Below, one piece after another: positions 40,612-50,136 of a DNA stretch of 55,054 bases. The stretch comes from Bacillota bacterium. GTDB lineage: Bacteria; Bacillota; Clostridia; Tissierellales; Sedimentibacteraceae. Position 1 is the first letter of the stretch. The number at the start of each line of letters is the position of its first letter. The stretch is from NCBI GenBank assembly GCA_023386345.1, contig JAEWJT010000012.1, forward strand, positions 1 through 55,054. Reading direction: 5' to 3'. The notes beneath the pieces were generated by a model that was not told the origin of the DNA, searched no databases, and saw only the letters and a program-made list of their open reading frames with translations. Position numbers and translations under genes: made by a program.

Positions 40612-42291
40612 CTACTGTTTCATATTAACTTCCATTATGATTGGTAAAATCATCGGACTTCTTTGTATTCTATCATATATAAAGCCACTCAAATCATCCT
40701 TAATCGTGTTTTTGATAGTTCCCCAGTCCTTAGTGCCTGAATCCTTGCACTTATTAAGTGCTATATTTACATTTTCTCTTGACTCTTCTATAAGGTCTAC
40801 ATTTTCTCTGACATATACGAAGCCTCTCGAAATGATATCAGGACCTGATATTATTTCGCCTGTACTTTTATTCATAGTTATAACAACTATTATAAGTCCA
40901 TTTTCTGATAAATGCTTTCTATCTCTTAAAACTATATTGCCTACATCACCAACGCCAAGTCCATCAACAAGTATATTTCCAGATGGAACTGTTCCATTTA
41001 CTTGGGCTGATTTGTTGTTTACTTCAACTACATCTCCAGTTTGAGCAATTATTATATTTTCTTCCTTTATACCAAGCTCCATAGCCAATTTAGCGTGATG
41101 CTTCAAATGCCTAAACTCCCCATGTACCGGCATAAAGAATTTTGGTTTTAGCAGTGTCAGCATTAGCTTTAGCTCTTCTTGTCTTGCGTGACCGGAAACG
41201 TGGATTTCTTCTAAAGTATCGTATAGAACATCTGCTCCTTTTTTATAAAGCATATTTATAACTCTTGCAACTGTCTTTTCATTTCCTGGTATAGGGTTTG
41301 CTGATATGATAACCATATCGCCTTCCTTTATCTCAAGCTTTTTGTGGTCGCTATTTGCCATTCTTGTCAAAGCTGACATAGGTTCTCCCTGACTTCCGGT
41401 AGTTATAAGCGCTATCTCTTCATCCTTATATTTTTTCAAATCGTTAATATTTATAAATGTACCTTCTGGAATTTCAAGATATCCTAATTCTTGAGCAACC
41501 TTTATAACATTTACCATACTTCTTCCAGAAACTGCAACCTTTCTGTTATATGCTACTGCTGCATTTACTATTTGCTGAACTCTGTGTATATTAGAAGCAA
41601 ATGTCGCAACTATTATTCTTTGATTACATTTCTTGAAAATGTCCATAAATTTGTTGCCAACAACTCGCTCTGATTGTGTATACCCTGTTCTTTCAACATT
41701 AGTACTATCTGATAGGGCTATTAGTACACCCTTTCTTCCAAACTCTGCAAATGCGTTTAAATCAATAACATTACCATTTATAGGGGTATAGTCTATCTTG
41801 AAGTCTCCTGTATGAATCATTGTACCTACAGGTGTTTCTATAGCAAAGCCAACAGAATCAGGTATACTGTGATTAGTTCCTATAAAATTAATTTTAAAAT
41901 TTCCAGCTTTTATATGCTCGCCTGGATTTACTACGTTTAGGCTAACCTCATCTAATTTATGCTCTAGCAGCTTGTTTCCTACTAAGCCTATTGTCAATTT
42001 CGTACCGTAAACTGGAATATTTATTTTTTTCAAAACATATGGGATTGCTCCAATATGATCCTCATGTCCATGTGTTAAAAACAAGCCTCTTAGCTTATCC
42101 TTATTTTTCATAAGATAAGTAATATCTGGTATTACTATATCTATACCAAGCATTTCGTCCTCTGGAAATGCCATTCCGCAATCTATAACTATTATATCAT
42201 TATCGTATTCAACTGCCGTTATATTTTTACCAATTTCACCCAAACCACCTAGCGGGATTATTTTTAATTTGTTTTTTTTGGTCTGTGCCAA
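40612..42291 (-). CDS. rnjA: Ribonuclease J (559 aa)
   Basis: Metallo-beta-lactamase/beta-CASP RNase with 5'-3' exonuclease and endonuclease activity. Zinc site HGHEDHIGA at residues 74-82, HTGDFKIDYTP and SDSTN segments, the beta-CASP motif SGHARQEELKLML, and FMPVHGEFRHL. The C-terminal domain is present and the length is normal. The start is TTG at 42291, eight bases after AAGGAGG. It follows the DUF1292 gene by 13 bases, in an operon with ruvX and ireB. Confidence 0.95.
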   Translation of the reverse strand: MAQTKKNKLKIIPLGGLGEIGKNITAVEYDNDIIVIDCGMAFPEDEMLGIDIVIPDITYLMKNKDKLRGLFLTHGHEDHIGAIPYVLKKINIPVYGTKLTIGLVGNKLLEHKLDEVSLNVVNPGEHIKAGNFKINFIGTNHSIPDSVGFAIETPVGTMIHTGDFKIDYTPINGNVIDLNAFAEFGRKGVLIALSDSTNVERTGYTQSERVVGNKFMDIFKKCNQRIIVATFASNIHRVQQIVNAAVAYNRKVAVSGRSMVNVIKVAQELGYLEIPEGTFININDLKKYKDEEIALITTGSQGEPMSALTRMANSDHKKLEIKEGDMVIISANPIPGNEKTVARVINMLYKKGADVLYDTLEEIHVSGHARQEELKLMLTLLKPKFFMPVHGEFRHLKHHAKLAMELGIKEENIIIAQTGDVVEVNNKSAQVNGTVPSGNILVDGLGVGDVGNIVLRDRKHLSENGLIIVVITMNKSTGEIISGPDIISRGFVYVRENVDLIEESRENVNIALNKCKDSGTKDWGTIKNTIKDDLSGFIYDRIQRSPMILPIIMEVNMKQ

Positions 42292-42304
42292 AGTCTGCTC
42301 CTCC

Positions 42305-42601
42305 TTATATCAAATCATCTGCCATAGCTTCGTAAATTTCAATCACTTCGCTTAATTCTTCTTCGTCCTCAATGATATTAAATATCATTTCTCCATCCTC
42401 GGTTTCATCAACACTATAAATCATGCCTTCCTCAGAGTTTTCTTCTCTAAGTACAGCATATTGTACATCATCCAAGTGAAAGCTTGCTTCTAAAACAAGT
42501 CTTTCAAGCTTTCCATCTTCGTTGATTAACTCAACGATTTGTGTTTCGTACTCATCATCTTCTTCAATTAAATCTAATTCTTCGTTTTTTTTGTTGTTCA
42601 T
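42305..42601 (-). CDS. DUF1292 (YrzB-like) acidic protein (98 aa)
   Basis: Very acidic small protein. The pattern of an acidic N-terminus, IVELINEDGKLERLVLEASFHLDD, YAVLREENSEEGMIYS and an IIEDEEELSEVIEIYE ending is that of DUF1292/YrzB. In B. subtilis yrzB lies directly after yrrK (ruvX), as here. The molecular function is unknown. Confidence 0.88.
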   Translation of the reverse strand: MNNKKNEELDLIEEDDEYETQIVELINEDGKLERLVLEASFHLDDVQYAVLREENSEEGMIYSVDETEDGEMIFNIIEDEEELSEVIEIYEAMADDLI

Positions 42602-42679
42602 TTAACCTTACCTACCATTAATTATATAATATCGAGTTTCGCCCAAATTATTTAAAATACAAAAATATATTTTGTATAT

Positions 42680-43102
42680 TTACATCATTCTTTTTGCCCT
42701 TTCCATGTATGTAGTTAGAATTTGAACAGCTGCAAGCTTATCTATAACTTCTTTTCTTTTATTTCTTTTTACATCAGCACTTATTAGTATCTTTTCCGAT
42801 AAAGCAGTTGTTAAGCGTTCATCTTGAAAATCTGTAGGCAAATCAATTTTTTCTTTTAATTTTTCTGTAAAGCTAATAACCTTTTCACCTTGAATTCCAA
42901 TTGTTCCGTTCATCATTTTTGGCATTCCTACTATAATTTTTGTGACTTTATATTCATCGATGATTTTTCTTAACTCTTGTATATCCGATTTCAAATTAGT
43001 TCTTTTTATAGTAGTGAGTCCCTGAGCTGTTATCATAAGCGGATCACTTAATGCAACACCAATAGTTTTATCTCCTACATCCAATCCCATTAATCTTTCC
43101 AT
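42680..43102 (-). CDS. ruvX: YqgF/RuvX-family RNase H-fold protein (140 aa)
   Basis: Putative Holliday junction resolvase/pre-16S rRNA nuclease of the YqgF family. MGLDVGDKTIGVALSDPL carries the first catalytic Asp, IIVGMPKMMNGTIG, the second acidic site in DFQDERLTTALSE, and the terminal IDKLAAVQILTTYM segment holds the third. Length normal. It follows AGGAAG. Its place between ireB and DUF1292 is the conserved Firmicute order, apart from the aldo/keto reductase inserted before it. Confidence 0.95.
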   Translation of the reverse strand: MERLMGLDVGDKTIGVALSDPLMITAQGLTTIKRTNLKSDIQELRKIIDEYKVTKIIVGMPKMMNGTIGIQGEKVISFTEKLKEKIDLPTDFQDERLTTALSEKILISADVKRNKRKEVIDKLAAVQILTTYMERAKRMM

Positions 43103-43170
43103 TTTATCTTCCTATATTCTTTAAATTGTTAAACATTATATTTATATAACATTTTAATTTCTATACATTT

Positions 43171-44109
43171 CTAAACTATTTTAATGCAAAAATCATCACA
43201 TTCGCTTGCACAATAGCTGCATAGAACACATCTTTCCATATTAACTTGACACTTGCCATCTACAAGGCTAAGAGCATTTTGTTTACACCTTTTAATACAT
43301 TTACCACAGCCGACGCACCAATAAGCTATGTTTAATTCACGATTTACATTATTAACTGAGTTTTTAAGTTCCTCTGAGGCAGTATTTCCATCAAAATAGC
43401 AGAGGTTTAAATCGACCTCTTGTCTATTTCTCATACCAATTGCAATAGAATCAATCTCCTTGATATCATTTACAAAATCAAAGGCTTTTTTAGTATCTGA
43501 TAACAAGTGTCCTCCACCATAAGGCTTCATAGCCATAATAAACTTGCCATTTGATTTAGCAATTTTAACAGCTTCTATCATTTGTGAACTTGTTCCATCA
43601 TTTATCCCAATTCCCGTTTTATTTACAATGGTAAATACCACATCAATTTCTTTAAATTGTACACTATCAACAACAGCCTTAACTGCGTGTGTCGATATAC
43701 CGAACTTATTTATTACACCCTTTTGCTTATATTTCATAAATTCTTCTACAGCTTCATAATGTCCCATAAAATTATTGCCATTATCTTGCTCATGTAGCAT
43801 AAATATATCTATATAATCAGTATTCAGCTCATTTAAAGCCTTTTCAATACTGTATTTAGCAGTTTCTTTATTATATGCGTAACTCTTTGTTGCTATGTAT
43901 ATGCTATCTCTTTTTTTACCTTTTAAAAATGCGTTTAAAATATCGTAATTATCGTAAAGTTCAGCAGTATCATAAAAATTAACACCTTTTTCATAGGCAT
44001 AATTTAAAACATCAACTTTATTTGTAAACTCACCTTTATTCTGTAAATTACTAAGTGCTAATGTGCCAAAGCATAGCTTTGAAATATTTTTCATATTATT
44101 AAAATCCAA
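43171..44109 (-). CDS. Aldo/keto reductase with two 4Fe-4S clusters (312 aa)
   Basis: The AKR barrel (about residues 1-255) keeps the catalytic set: NFYDTAELYDNYD (Asp, Tyr), IYIATKSYA (Lys) and FMLHEQDN (His). The C-terminus carries two ferredoxin-type CxxCxxCxxxC motifs, CVGCGKCIKRC and CVLCSYCASEC, so it should pass electrons to or from ferredoxin-like clusters. Such fused reductases are frequent in anaerobic Clostridia. Substrate unknown. TTG at 44109 or ATG at 44094 may be the start; the ribosome site favours neither clearly. It interrupts the usual ireB-ruvX adjacency. Confidence 0.85.
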   Translation of the reverse strand: MDFNNMKNISKLCFGTLALSNLQNKGEFTNKVDVLNYAYEKGVNFYDTAELYDNYDILNAFLKGKKRDSIYIATKSYAYNKETAKYSIEKALNELNTDYIDIFMLHEQDNGNNFMGHYEAVEEFMKYKQKGVINKFGISTHAVKAVVDSVQFKEIDVVFTIVNKTGIGINDGTSSQMIEAVKIAKSNGKFIMAMKPYGGGHLLSDTKKAFDFVNDIKEIDSIAIGMRNRQEVDLNLCYFDGNTASEELKNSVNNVNRELNIAYWCVGCGKCIKRCKQNALSLVDGKCQVNMERCVLCSYCASECDDFCIKIV

Positions 44110-44199
44110 AATCCTAAATTCCTAAGATTATATAATGCCGGTAGCTTCTTTACTAGATGTTTATGCACCTATTTTCTATTAATGTTAATATAAATAAAA

Positions 44200-44466
44200 T
44201 TATAATTTAAAAACATCTAAATAAGCATTTAATATCTCTTCTAAAAGTTCATCTCTTTCTATCTTTCTTATAAGACTTCTCGCATTATTATAATTTGTAA
44301 TATAAGTAGGGTCTCCTGAAAGCAAATATCCTATAAGCTGAGTATTAGGATTATATCCTTTTTCCTTTAAAGAACGATACACCTGCGTTAAAATTTCTCT
44401 CGCTTCATTCATAGATTCAGTATTATAATCAAATTTTGCAGTACTTGAGTTGATATTGTTATTCAT
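44200..44466 (-). CDS. ireB: IreB-family regulatory phosphoprotein (88 aa)
   Basis: Small protein with ARE/IxxVYRSLKEKGYNPNTQLIGYLLSGDPTYIT-type text, here VYRSLKEKGYNPN, QLIGYLLSGDPTYITNYNNA, RKIERDELLEEIL. This is the UPF0297/IreB family. Enterococcal IreB is a target of the Ser/Thr kinase IreK and affects cephalosporin tolerance; a Thr-rich N-terminus (STAKFDYNTES) fits a phosphorylation site. It lies just after alaS as in most Firmicutes. GAAAGGA precedes the ATG. Confidence 0.93.
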   Translation of the reverse strand: MNNNINSSTAKFDYNTESMNEAREILTQVYRSLKEKGYNPNTQLIGYLLSGDPTYITNYNNARSLIRKIERDELLEEILNAYLDVFKL

Positions 44467-44548
44467 AATATGGATTCCTTTCTATAAATTTTTAATTCGC
44501 AAGAAGTTTTATGTAAAAACAACAACTATTCTAACTAATTCAATAAGT

Positions 44549-44577
44549 ATTATACTATATATATATACTAAAATCAA
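44549..44577 (-). promoter_or_regulatory. SigA promoter of ireB-AKR-ruvX-DUF1292-rnj
   Basis: TTGATT (44572-44577), 17 bases, TATAAT (44549-44554) on the minus strand, with a leader of about 75 bases. Confidence 0.75.
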
Positions 44578-44619
44578 ACAATTAATTTAAAAAATAATTT
44601 TATATGAATTTAATAATAA

Positions 44620-44656
44620 TTTAGCGAAGAATTTCATTGTACAACTCTTCGCTAAA
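44620..44656 (-). terminator. Terminator after alaS
   Basis: TTTAGCGAAGA (44620-44630) and TCTTCGCTAAA (44646-44656) form a perfect 11-base-pair stem with a 15-base loop, 8 bases past the alaS stop. Confidence 0.75.
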
Positions 44657-44663
44657 TAAACAT

Positions 44664-47294
44664 TTATAGTTGTTTTATCAAATTTTCTTTTGCAGTGTTC
44701 AATGCTTCATCTATTTTGCCAGCATCCTTGCCGCCTGCTTGTGCAAAATCAGGACGTCCACCGCCACCGCCACCTGCAACTTGTGCAGCTTGTTTTACTA
44801 TATTTCCTGCTTGTATTCCTTTTTGATTTAAGTCTTTTGTAACAGAAGCTACAAATAAAACCTTTCCTTCAAATTCCGAAGCTAATATAATTATACAGCT
44901 TGGATTTTTATCCTTAATTCTGTCTGCCATATCTCTAAGAGCGTTAGCATCTGTATCCTTAAGCTTAATTGTAAATAACTTTGTTCCGTTTATTTCTTCA
45001 TATTTATTGAGTATATCGTCCATGTTTGACTTTAATATTTCATTATTAAGCTTTGTTATTTCTTTTTCTTTTTCCTTTATTTCTTTTTTAAGGTTTAGAA
45101 CCTTATCCAACAACTCTTCTCTTGTTGATTTTACTGACTGCATAAGCTCAGTAATTATAGAATTAGCATTGTTTAGATATTCAATAGCAGCCTTCCCAGT
45201 TAATGCTTCTATTCTTCTAACTCCAGATGCAATTGAGCTTTCAGAAATTATTTTAAACATACCAATTTTAGCTGTTTCGTCAATATGTGTTCCTCCGCAA
45301 AGCTCCTTGCTAAAATCTCCTACCTTTATAAGTCTAACTACATCTCCATATTTTTCATCAAACAATGCCATAGCACCCTGTTTTCTCGCTTCGTCCAAGC
45401 TTACAACACTTGTATTTATAGGGTAGTCTGACAAAATCGCCATATTTACTCTTTTTTCAATCTCTTTTAGAGTTTCTTCATTTACAAGTTCAAAATGAGT
45501 ATAATCAAATCTTAGTCTATCATCGCTGACTAAAGAGCCTGCTTGATTTACATGTTCACCTAAAACCTCTTTTAAAACTTTGTGAAGAAGATGTGTAGCA
45601 GTATGATTTTTAGCTGTACTTTTTCTTCTGTCAAAGTCGATTTCGGCTAAGACTTTATCACCTAAACTTACTGTACCATCATTTACAATTACTTCGTGAA
45701 TTATAACATTATTGAGTTTTTTAGTATTTACTACTGTACCATCAAAATTATCACTTATTAATTTTCCAGTATCTCCGATTTGTCCGCCACTTTCAGCGTA
45801 AAATGGAGTTTTATCAAGAACTATTATAGCTCTTTCATCTGCAGAAGCTTCTTCTTTCTCAGCGTCATCAACAAATATTTTTAATATTTTTGATTCGCAT
45901 GATTTTTCAGTATATCCGACGAATTCAGTTTCTATGCCCTCTATGCTTATAGCGCCATCTTTCCAGCCTGAACTTCCTGATTTTCCTCTTGCCTGTCTTG
46001 CGATGTTTTTATTTTCTTCCATTATATCAAGAAATTCTTGCTTATTTAGCTTAAAATTGTTTTCAAGCAAAATTTCTTCTGTAAGCTCATACGGGAAGCC
46101 AAATGTATCATAAAGTCTGAACAATATTTGAGCATCAAGCATATCTTTGCCATTTTCTTTTGCTATATTTATTTCTTTTTGAAGAATTTCTAAACCCTGA
46201 TCTATTGTATTTCTAAACTTTTCTTCTTCAATTTTAACAACTTTTAATATATAAGACTCTTTTTCAGAAAGCTCTGGGTATGCGTGCTTCCAATTATCTA
46301 TAACTACCTGTACCGTCTCCGTTAAAAAATCCTTATCTATACCAAGCAATTTTCCCTGTCTTAAAGCTCTTCTTATAAGTCTTCTTAAAACATATCCTCT
46401 GCCCTCATTTGAAGGTATAACTCCGTCTGATATCAAGAATGCAACTGCTCTTGAATGGTCTGCGATGATTTTTAATGATATATCTGATTTTTCAGAAGAT
46501 TTGTACTTTACTCCACTGATTTCTTCAGCCTTTTTTAATATGCTAAAAATAGGCTCAACCTCATATACACTTTTCTTGCCCTGCAATGTCATAGCAGTTC
46601 TTTCAAGTCCCATACCTGTATCTATATTAGGATGCTCTAAAGGATGATATACTCCATTTGCATCCTTGTCATATTGTGTAAATACTAAATTCCAAATTTC
46701 AGTATATCTATCACATTCACAGCCTGGCTTGCAATTAGGATCTCCACAATCAAATTCTGGTCCATTGTCATAGTAAATTTCCGAGCAAGGCCCACTTGGA
46801 CCAACTTCTAACTCCCAGAAATTATCCTTTTTACCTAATCTTACTATTCTTTCCTCTGGAACGCCTGTCAATGTAGTCCAAAGCTTTATTGCTTCATCAT
46901 CATCCTCATATACGCTTGCCCAGAGTTTTTCTGCTGGTACTTCCAAAACCTCTGTTAAAAACTCCCAGGCCCACATGATAGCTTCTTTTTTAAAGTAATC
47001 TCCAAAGGAGAAATTTCCGAGCATTTCAAAAAAAGTAAGGTGACGTGCTGTTACACCTACATTTTCTATATCGTTAGTTCTAACACATTTTTGGCAAGAA
47101 ACCATTCTTTTGCTAGGTGGTGTTTCAGCGCCTGTAAAATATTTTTTAAGTGGTGCCATCCCTGCTGCTATTAACAATAATGTCTTGTCATTTTTAGGTA
47201 TAAGCGAAGCACTCTGTCTTACCAAGTGCTGTTTTGACTCATAAAAGTCTAAATATTTTTTTCTGATATTATTAATTGAATATTTATGTTCCAT
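44664..47294 (-). CDS. alaS: Alanyl-tRNA synthetase (876 aa)
   Basis: Class II synthetase with editing. Aminoacylation domain: SASLIPKNDKTLLLIAAGMA, CVRTNDIENVG, HLTFFEMLGNFSFGDYF, EVGPSGPCSEIYYD, and GMGLERTA. Editing domain: HTATHLLHKVL and CGGTHI hold the zinc. The C-Ala Gly-rich end reads AAQVAGGGGGGRPDFAQAG. All domains are complete and the length is normal. A GGAG site precedes ATG 47294. No T-box was seen in its 120-base leader, unlike valS. Confidence 0.97.
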   Translation of the reverse strand: MEHKYSINNIRKKYLDFYESKQHLVRQSASLIPKNDKTLLLIAAGMAPLKKYFTGAETPPSKRMVSCQKCVRTNDIENVGVTARHLTFFEMLGNFSFGDYFKKEAIMWAWEFLTEVLEVPAEKLWASVYEDDDEAIKLWTTLTGVPEERIVRLGKKDNFWELEVGPSGPCSEIYYDNGPEFDCGDPNCKPGCECDRYTEIWNLVFTQYDKDANGVYHPLEHPNIDTGMGLERTAMTLQGKKSVYEVEPIFSILKKAEEISGVKYKSSEKSDISLKIIADHSRAVAFLISDGVIPSNEGRGYVLRRLIRRALRQGKLLGIDKDFLTETVQVVIDNWKHAYPELSEKESYILKVVKIEEEKFRNTIDQGLEILQKEINIAKENGKDMLDAQILFRLYDTFGFPYELTEEILLENNFKLNKQEFLDIMEENKNIARQARGKSGSSGWKDGAISIEGIETEFVGYTEKSCESKILKIFVDDAEKEEASADERAIIVLDKTPFYAESGGQIGDTGKLISDNFDGTVVNTKKLNNVIIHEVIVNDGTVSLGDKVLAEIDFDRRKSTAKNHTATHLLHKVLKEVLGEHVNQAGSLVSDDRLRFDYTHFELVNEETLKEIEKRVNMAILSDYPINTSVVSLDEARKQGAMALFDEKYGDVVRLIKVGDFSKELCGGTHIDETAKIGMFKIISESSIASGVRRIEALTGKAAIEYLNNANSIITELMQSVKSTREELLDKVLNLKKEIKEKEKEITKLNNEILKSNMDDILNKYEEINGTKLFTIKLKDTDANALRDMADRIKDKNPSCIIILASEFEGKVLFVASVTKDLNQKGIQAGNIVKQAAQVAGGGGGGRPDFAQAGGKDAGKIDEALNTAKENLIKQL

Positions 47295-47333
47295 CTTCTT
47301 TTATCTCCGAATCATCTGATTAATTATTATCTG

Positions 47334-47363
47334 ATTATAGCTTATATTTGTATTAATTGTCAA
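47334..47363 (-). promoter_or_regulatory. SigA promoter of alaS
   Basis: TTGACA (47358-47363), 18 bases, TATAAT (47334-47339), about 35 bases before the start codon. A terminator for the upstream bacteriocin operon was not identified in this gap. Confidence 0.75.
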
Positions 47364-47415
47364 TTATTTTGTGAAAAACACCAGTATTAAATTTTTTAAA
47401 GATGTTCGTTGATAT

Positions 47416-48585
47416 TTACTTTATTGTATAAGATAAAACACTTATATTTTCAAATGTTTCTTTATTAATCGAATATTCCGTTAATAACTTATAATTTTCA
47501 ATTTGAACAGATAATAACTTAATTTTAAAATCAATAAGCTCACTAATTGAAATTTGTCCATTATTATATAAAATATCAATTTTTTTATTTTCCCTATTTA
47601 ATATATCTTCTTGCTTAAAATTATTTTTCAATGCTATCTCATTTTGTGATAATATAAGATATCTATTCGCAACATAATTACTCAAATTGTTTTTAAGATT
47701 ATCTAATTCTATTTTCACATTATTATATCTTTTGAATTCTATTTCACCAATTTCACTATATCTTCCATAATATGCTGACATAATTTGTTTATAAAGATCA
47801 ACACTTTTTAGCTGATTTTTCTTATCTATTATTTCAGGTCTGTTTTCTAAAACATTTGCTATACAATCATCTAACGCAATTTTGTCTAGTGGAATATATG
47901 ATAAATCCTTGTCCTTAATTATAAATTCAGTGTTAGAATCAATACCAATGTTATATGAAAAGTTAATTTTGTCAGTTTTTAACATATTAATGCTACTATC
48001 GTATTTTTCCACATCATATAATACTCCTAGCTCTGCATTTGTCAGTTCTAATTCAGTAGCAAAATTATTTTCGTAGCTTATTTTAATAGCATTTCTTTTA
48101 TAAATACTCTTATCTATTTCAAGTGAATAAAGTGCTAATGTTTTTTCTAACAAAGTAATTTTATAATATTGAACCTTTGTATCTATTTTTATTTTAATTA
48201 ACAGTTGTTTTTTCTGATTTTCTAATGAATTTATTGTATATTGTTCACGATTCACATAATATCCATATTGATGTAGCATTTTCTCAGCGTAATTTTCAGT
48301 TATATTGTATATGCCTGCTTTATCTAATTCTTCAAATGACATATTTAACAATTTATCATATTCTTCTTGCAACACAACATATTTTCTTAAAGATTTTCTT
48401 GCTTCATTAATCTTTATTTCAATGTCAATTAACTCAGTGCTATTTTTTTGAGCTAGTTTGACAGCTTCATCAATAGTTAAATTTAAAATTTGCTTTTCCT
48501 TAACATCTACTTCTTCTGAATAAGCTTTAAAATTAAACATATACAATATTAATAATAAGCTTACTATAAATATACTTTTTTTCAT
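47416..48585 (-). CDS. TolC-like (outer-membrane-efflux-type) protein (389 aa)
   Basis: Exported, almost wholly helical protein. A signal peptide (about 1-23, ending AYSEEV) is followed by two TolC-like repeats: first LTIDEAVKLAQKNSTELIDI and a long helix with LTNAELGVLYDVEKYDSS, second CIANVLENRPEIIDKKNQLK and the closing NNGQISISELIDFKIKLLSV. These match the repeat starts and the G-x-I-S-x-x-E-L motif of TolC. The clear beta-barrel stretches of true outer-membrane TolC seem short or missing. It is the last gene of the export operon, after HlyD. In a monoderm it cannot span an outer membrane, so it may extend the channel through the wall. Confidence 0.7.
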   Translation of the reverse strand: MKKSIFIVSLLLILYMFNFKAYSEEVDVKEKQILNLTIDEAVKLAQKNSTELIDIEIKINEARKSLRKYVVLQEEYDKLLNMSFEELDKAGIYNITENYAEKMLHQYGYYVNREQYTINSLENQKKQLLIKIKIDTKVQYYKITLLEKTLALYSLEIDKSIYKRNAIKISYENNFATELELTNAELGVLYDVEKYDSSINMLKTDKINFSYNIGIDSNTEFIIKDKDLSYIPLDKIALDDCIANVLENRPEIIDKKNQLKSVDLYKQIMSAYYGRYSEIGEIEFKRYNNVKIELDNLKNNLSNYVANRYLILSQNEIALKNNFKQEDILNRENKKIDILYNNGQISISELIDFKIKLLSVQIENYKLLTEYSINKETFENISVLSYTIK

Positions 48586-48612
48586 TCTCTCACCTACTAG
48601 TTGATTTGTTAT

Positions 48613-50136
48613 TTAATCAATTAAGTTAATCTTCTCTAACAGATAAAATAATATCTTTTTTCTCACCGTAACTGCATGAGCTTCACAAGTCATTCCAATC
48701 TTTATTTCAGCTACTTTATTTTTATAGCTGTATATTGTTTTATCTTCAATACTTCCTTGAAGATAATAGCCACTTACATTCTGATTAAGTTTTGCATCAG
48801 TTGATATATTTGTTATATAGCCGTTAATGCTACCGTACTCCCTGTATGGCAAGGCTTCAAATCTGTATTTGATTAAATTACCAATTTCGATATTGGCAAT
48901 CTGACTATTTGGCATAAAAACCTCTACCCTATACATATTGTCATTTACAGGTATAATTGTTGCTATATCAGTACCTACAGATATTAAATCTCCAACATTT
49001 ATTTCATTAATAACATTTATTTTTCCATCTATAGGTGAAACAACCACGCTTTCTTTTATACTATGCTCAATACTTTCTAAATCTTTTTTACTTGATTTAT
49101 ATGATAATTCCATTTCATCAATTTGACTATATAATGACACTAAAATATCATTTTTATATTTTTCTAAGCTTAAGTCCCTTTGTTCTCTATATATGTTTAA
49201 CATTCCATTATCTACAATTAATTTACTTAACTCTTGTTCTGCATTCAGCTTTAAAGCTGTAATTTCTGTTATTTTTTCTTCCGTTTGTTTAAGTACATTT
49301 GTTTTATAATTATCAAGTGAATTTTCTGCTAAATCATACGATACCTTTGAATCTTCAAATATTTTTTTAGATATTAAATTTTCTTTATCCAATAAAATAT
49401 TCAATTCATAATTTGCCTTTTTATTAGTCAAATCTTGTTCAAATTCAACTAATTTAAGCTTATAAATATCATATTCTAACGATTTAGTACTTTGTTTATC
49501 ATCAAACATATTTTCACCAGAGGTTATTGATTTTTTAAATATATCAAGCTCCTCCAATAAATAACTATACTCATCAATTTTATTTTGATAAATGTTTTTG
49601 TTTACATATGTTTGTTGCGTTGAAATTTCTTCATTTTTACTACTGATATTATTATCATTTTTCAACACCTCAAAATCTTGAATAAATTTTACATATCTAT
49701 CATGATATTCTTTTTCTTCTGATTCCGAAAAAAGATTTTCACCCTTTATTATGCTATCTCTAAATTTTCTTAATTGATTTAACTTAGATTCCTTTTCTAC
49801 TACGATTTCGTACATCTGCAGCCTCTTTATTTCAAGTTCATCACTATTTATAGAAAAAAGAATATCTCCTTTTTTAACTTCCTTGCCTTCCTTTAACACA
49901 GAGTGTTTTACCTCACCATGAACCCTATTTCGTATCATGCTTACATTTTCATTTGGTCTTACAACTCCAAACCCCTTTGATACAATATCTATTTCACCAA
50001 AATACATCCAAATAAAAGCAATTATTATGCAAGCCAAAACTATATATATAAATATACCTAAGAAACGATTAGGTTTCGATTCATACATTTCCTTACTATC
50101 TGATATTTCTCGTATATCTTTTATTATAGGCTGCAC
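48613..50136 (-). CDS. HlyD-family secretion adaptor (507 aa)
   Basis: Membrane fusion/adaptor protein. A single membrane segment (about residues 25-46) is followed by the first half of a barrel-sandwich domain (MIRNRVHGEVKHSVLKEGKEV), a coiled coil of about 250 residues, and the second half (VVSPIDGKINVINEINVGDL) with a beta-barrel (YRVEVFMPNSQIANIEIGN). Such adaptors link bacteriocin exporters to a conduit. The start is GTG at 50136 with AGAGG seven bases upstream, overlapping the transporter gene by 13 bases. Its coiled coil is long compared with typical lactococcal LcnD-type adaptors, in keeping with a partner TolC-like protein. Confidence 0.88.
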   Translation of the reverse strand: MQPIIKDIREISDSKEMYESKPNRFLGIFIYIVLACIIIAFIWMYFGEIDIVSKGFGVVRPNENVSMIRNRVHGEVKHSVLKEGKEVKKGDILFSINSDELEIKRLQMYEIVVEKESKLNQLRKFRDSIIKGENLFSESEEKEYHDRYVKFIQDFEVLKNDNNISSKNEEISTQQTYVNKNIYQNKIDEYSYLLEELDIFKKSITSGENMFDDKQSTKSLEYDIYKLKLVEFEQDLTNKKANYELNILLDKENLISKKIFEDSKVSYDLAENSLDNYKTNVLKQTEEKITEITALKLNAEQELSKLIVDNGMLNIYREQRDLSLEKYKNDILVSLYSQIDEMELSYKSSKKDLESIEHSIKESVVVSPIDGKINVINEINVGDLISVGTDIATIIPVNDNMYRVEVFMPNSQIANIEIGNLIKYRFEALPYREYGSINGYITNISTDAKLNQNVSGYYLQGSIEDKTIYSYKNKVAEIKIGMTCEAHAVTVRKKILFYLLEKINLID

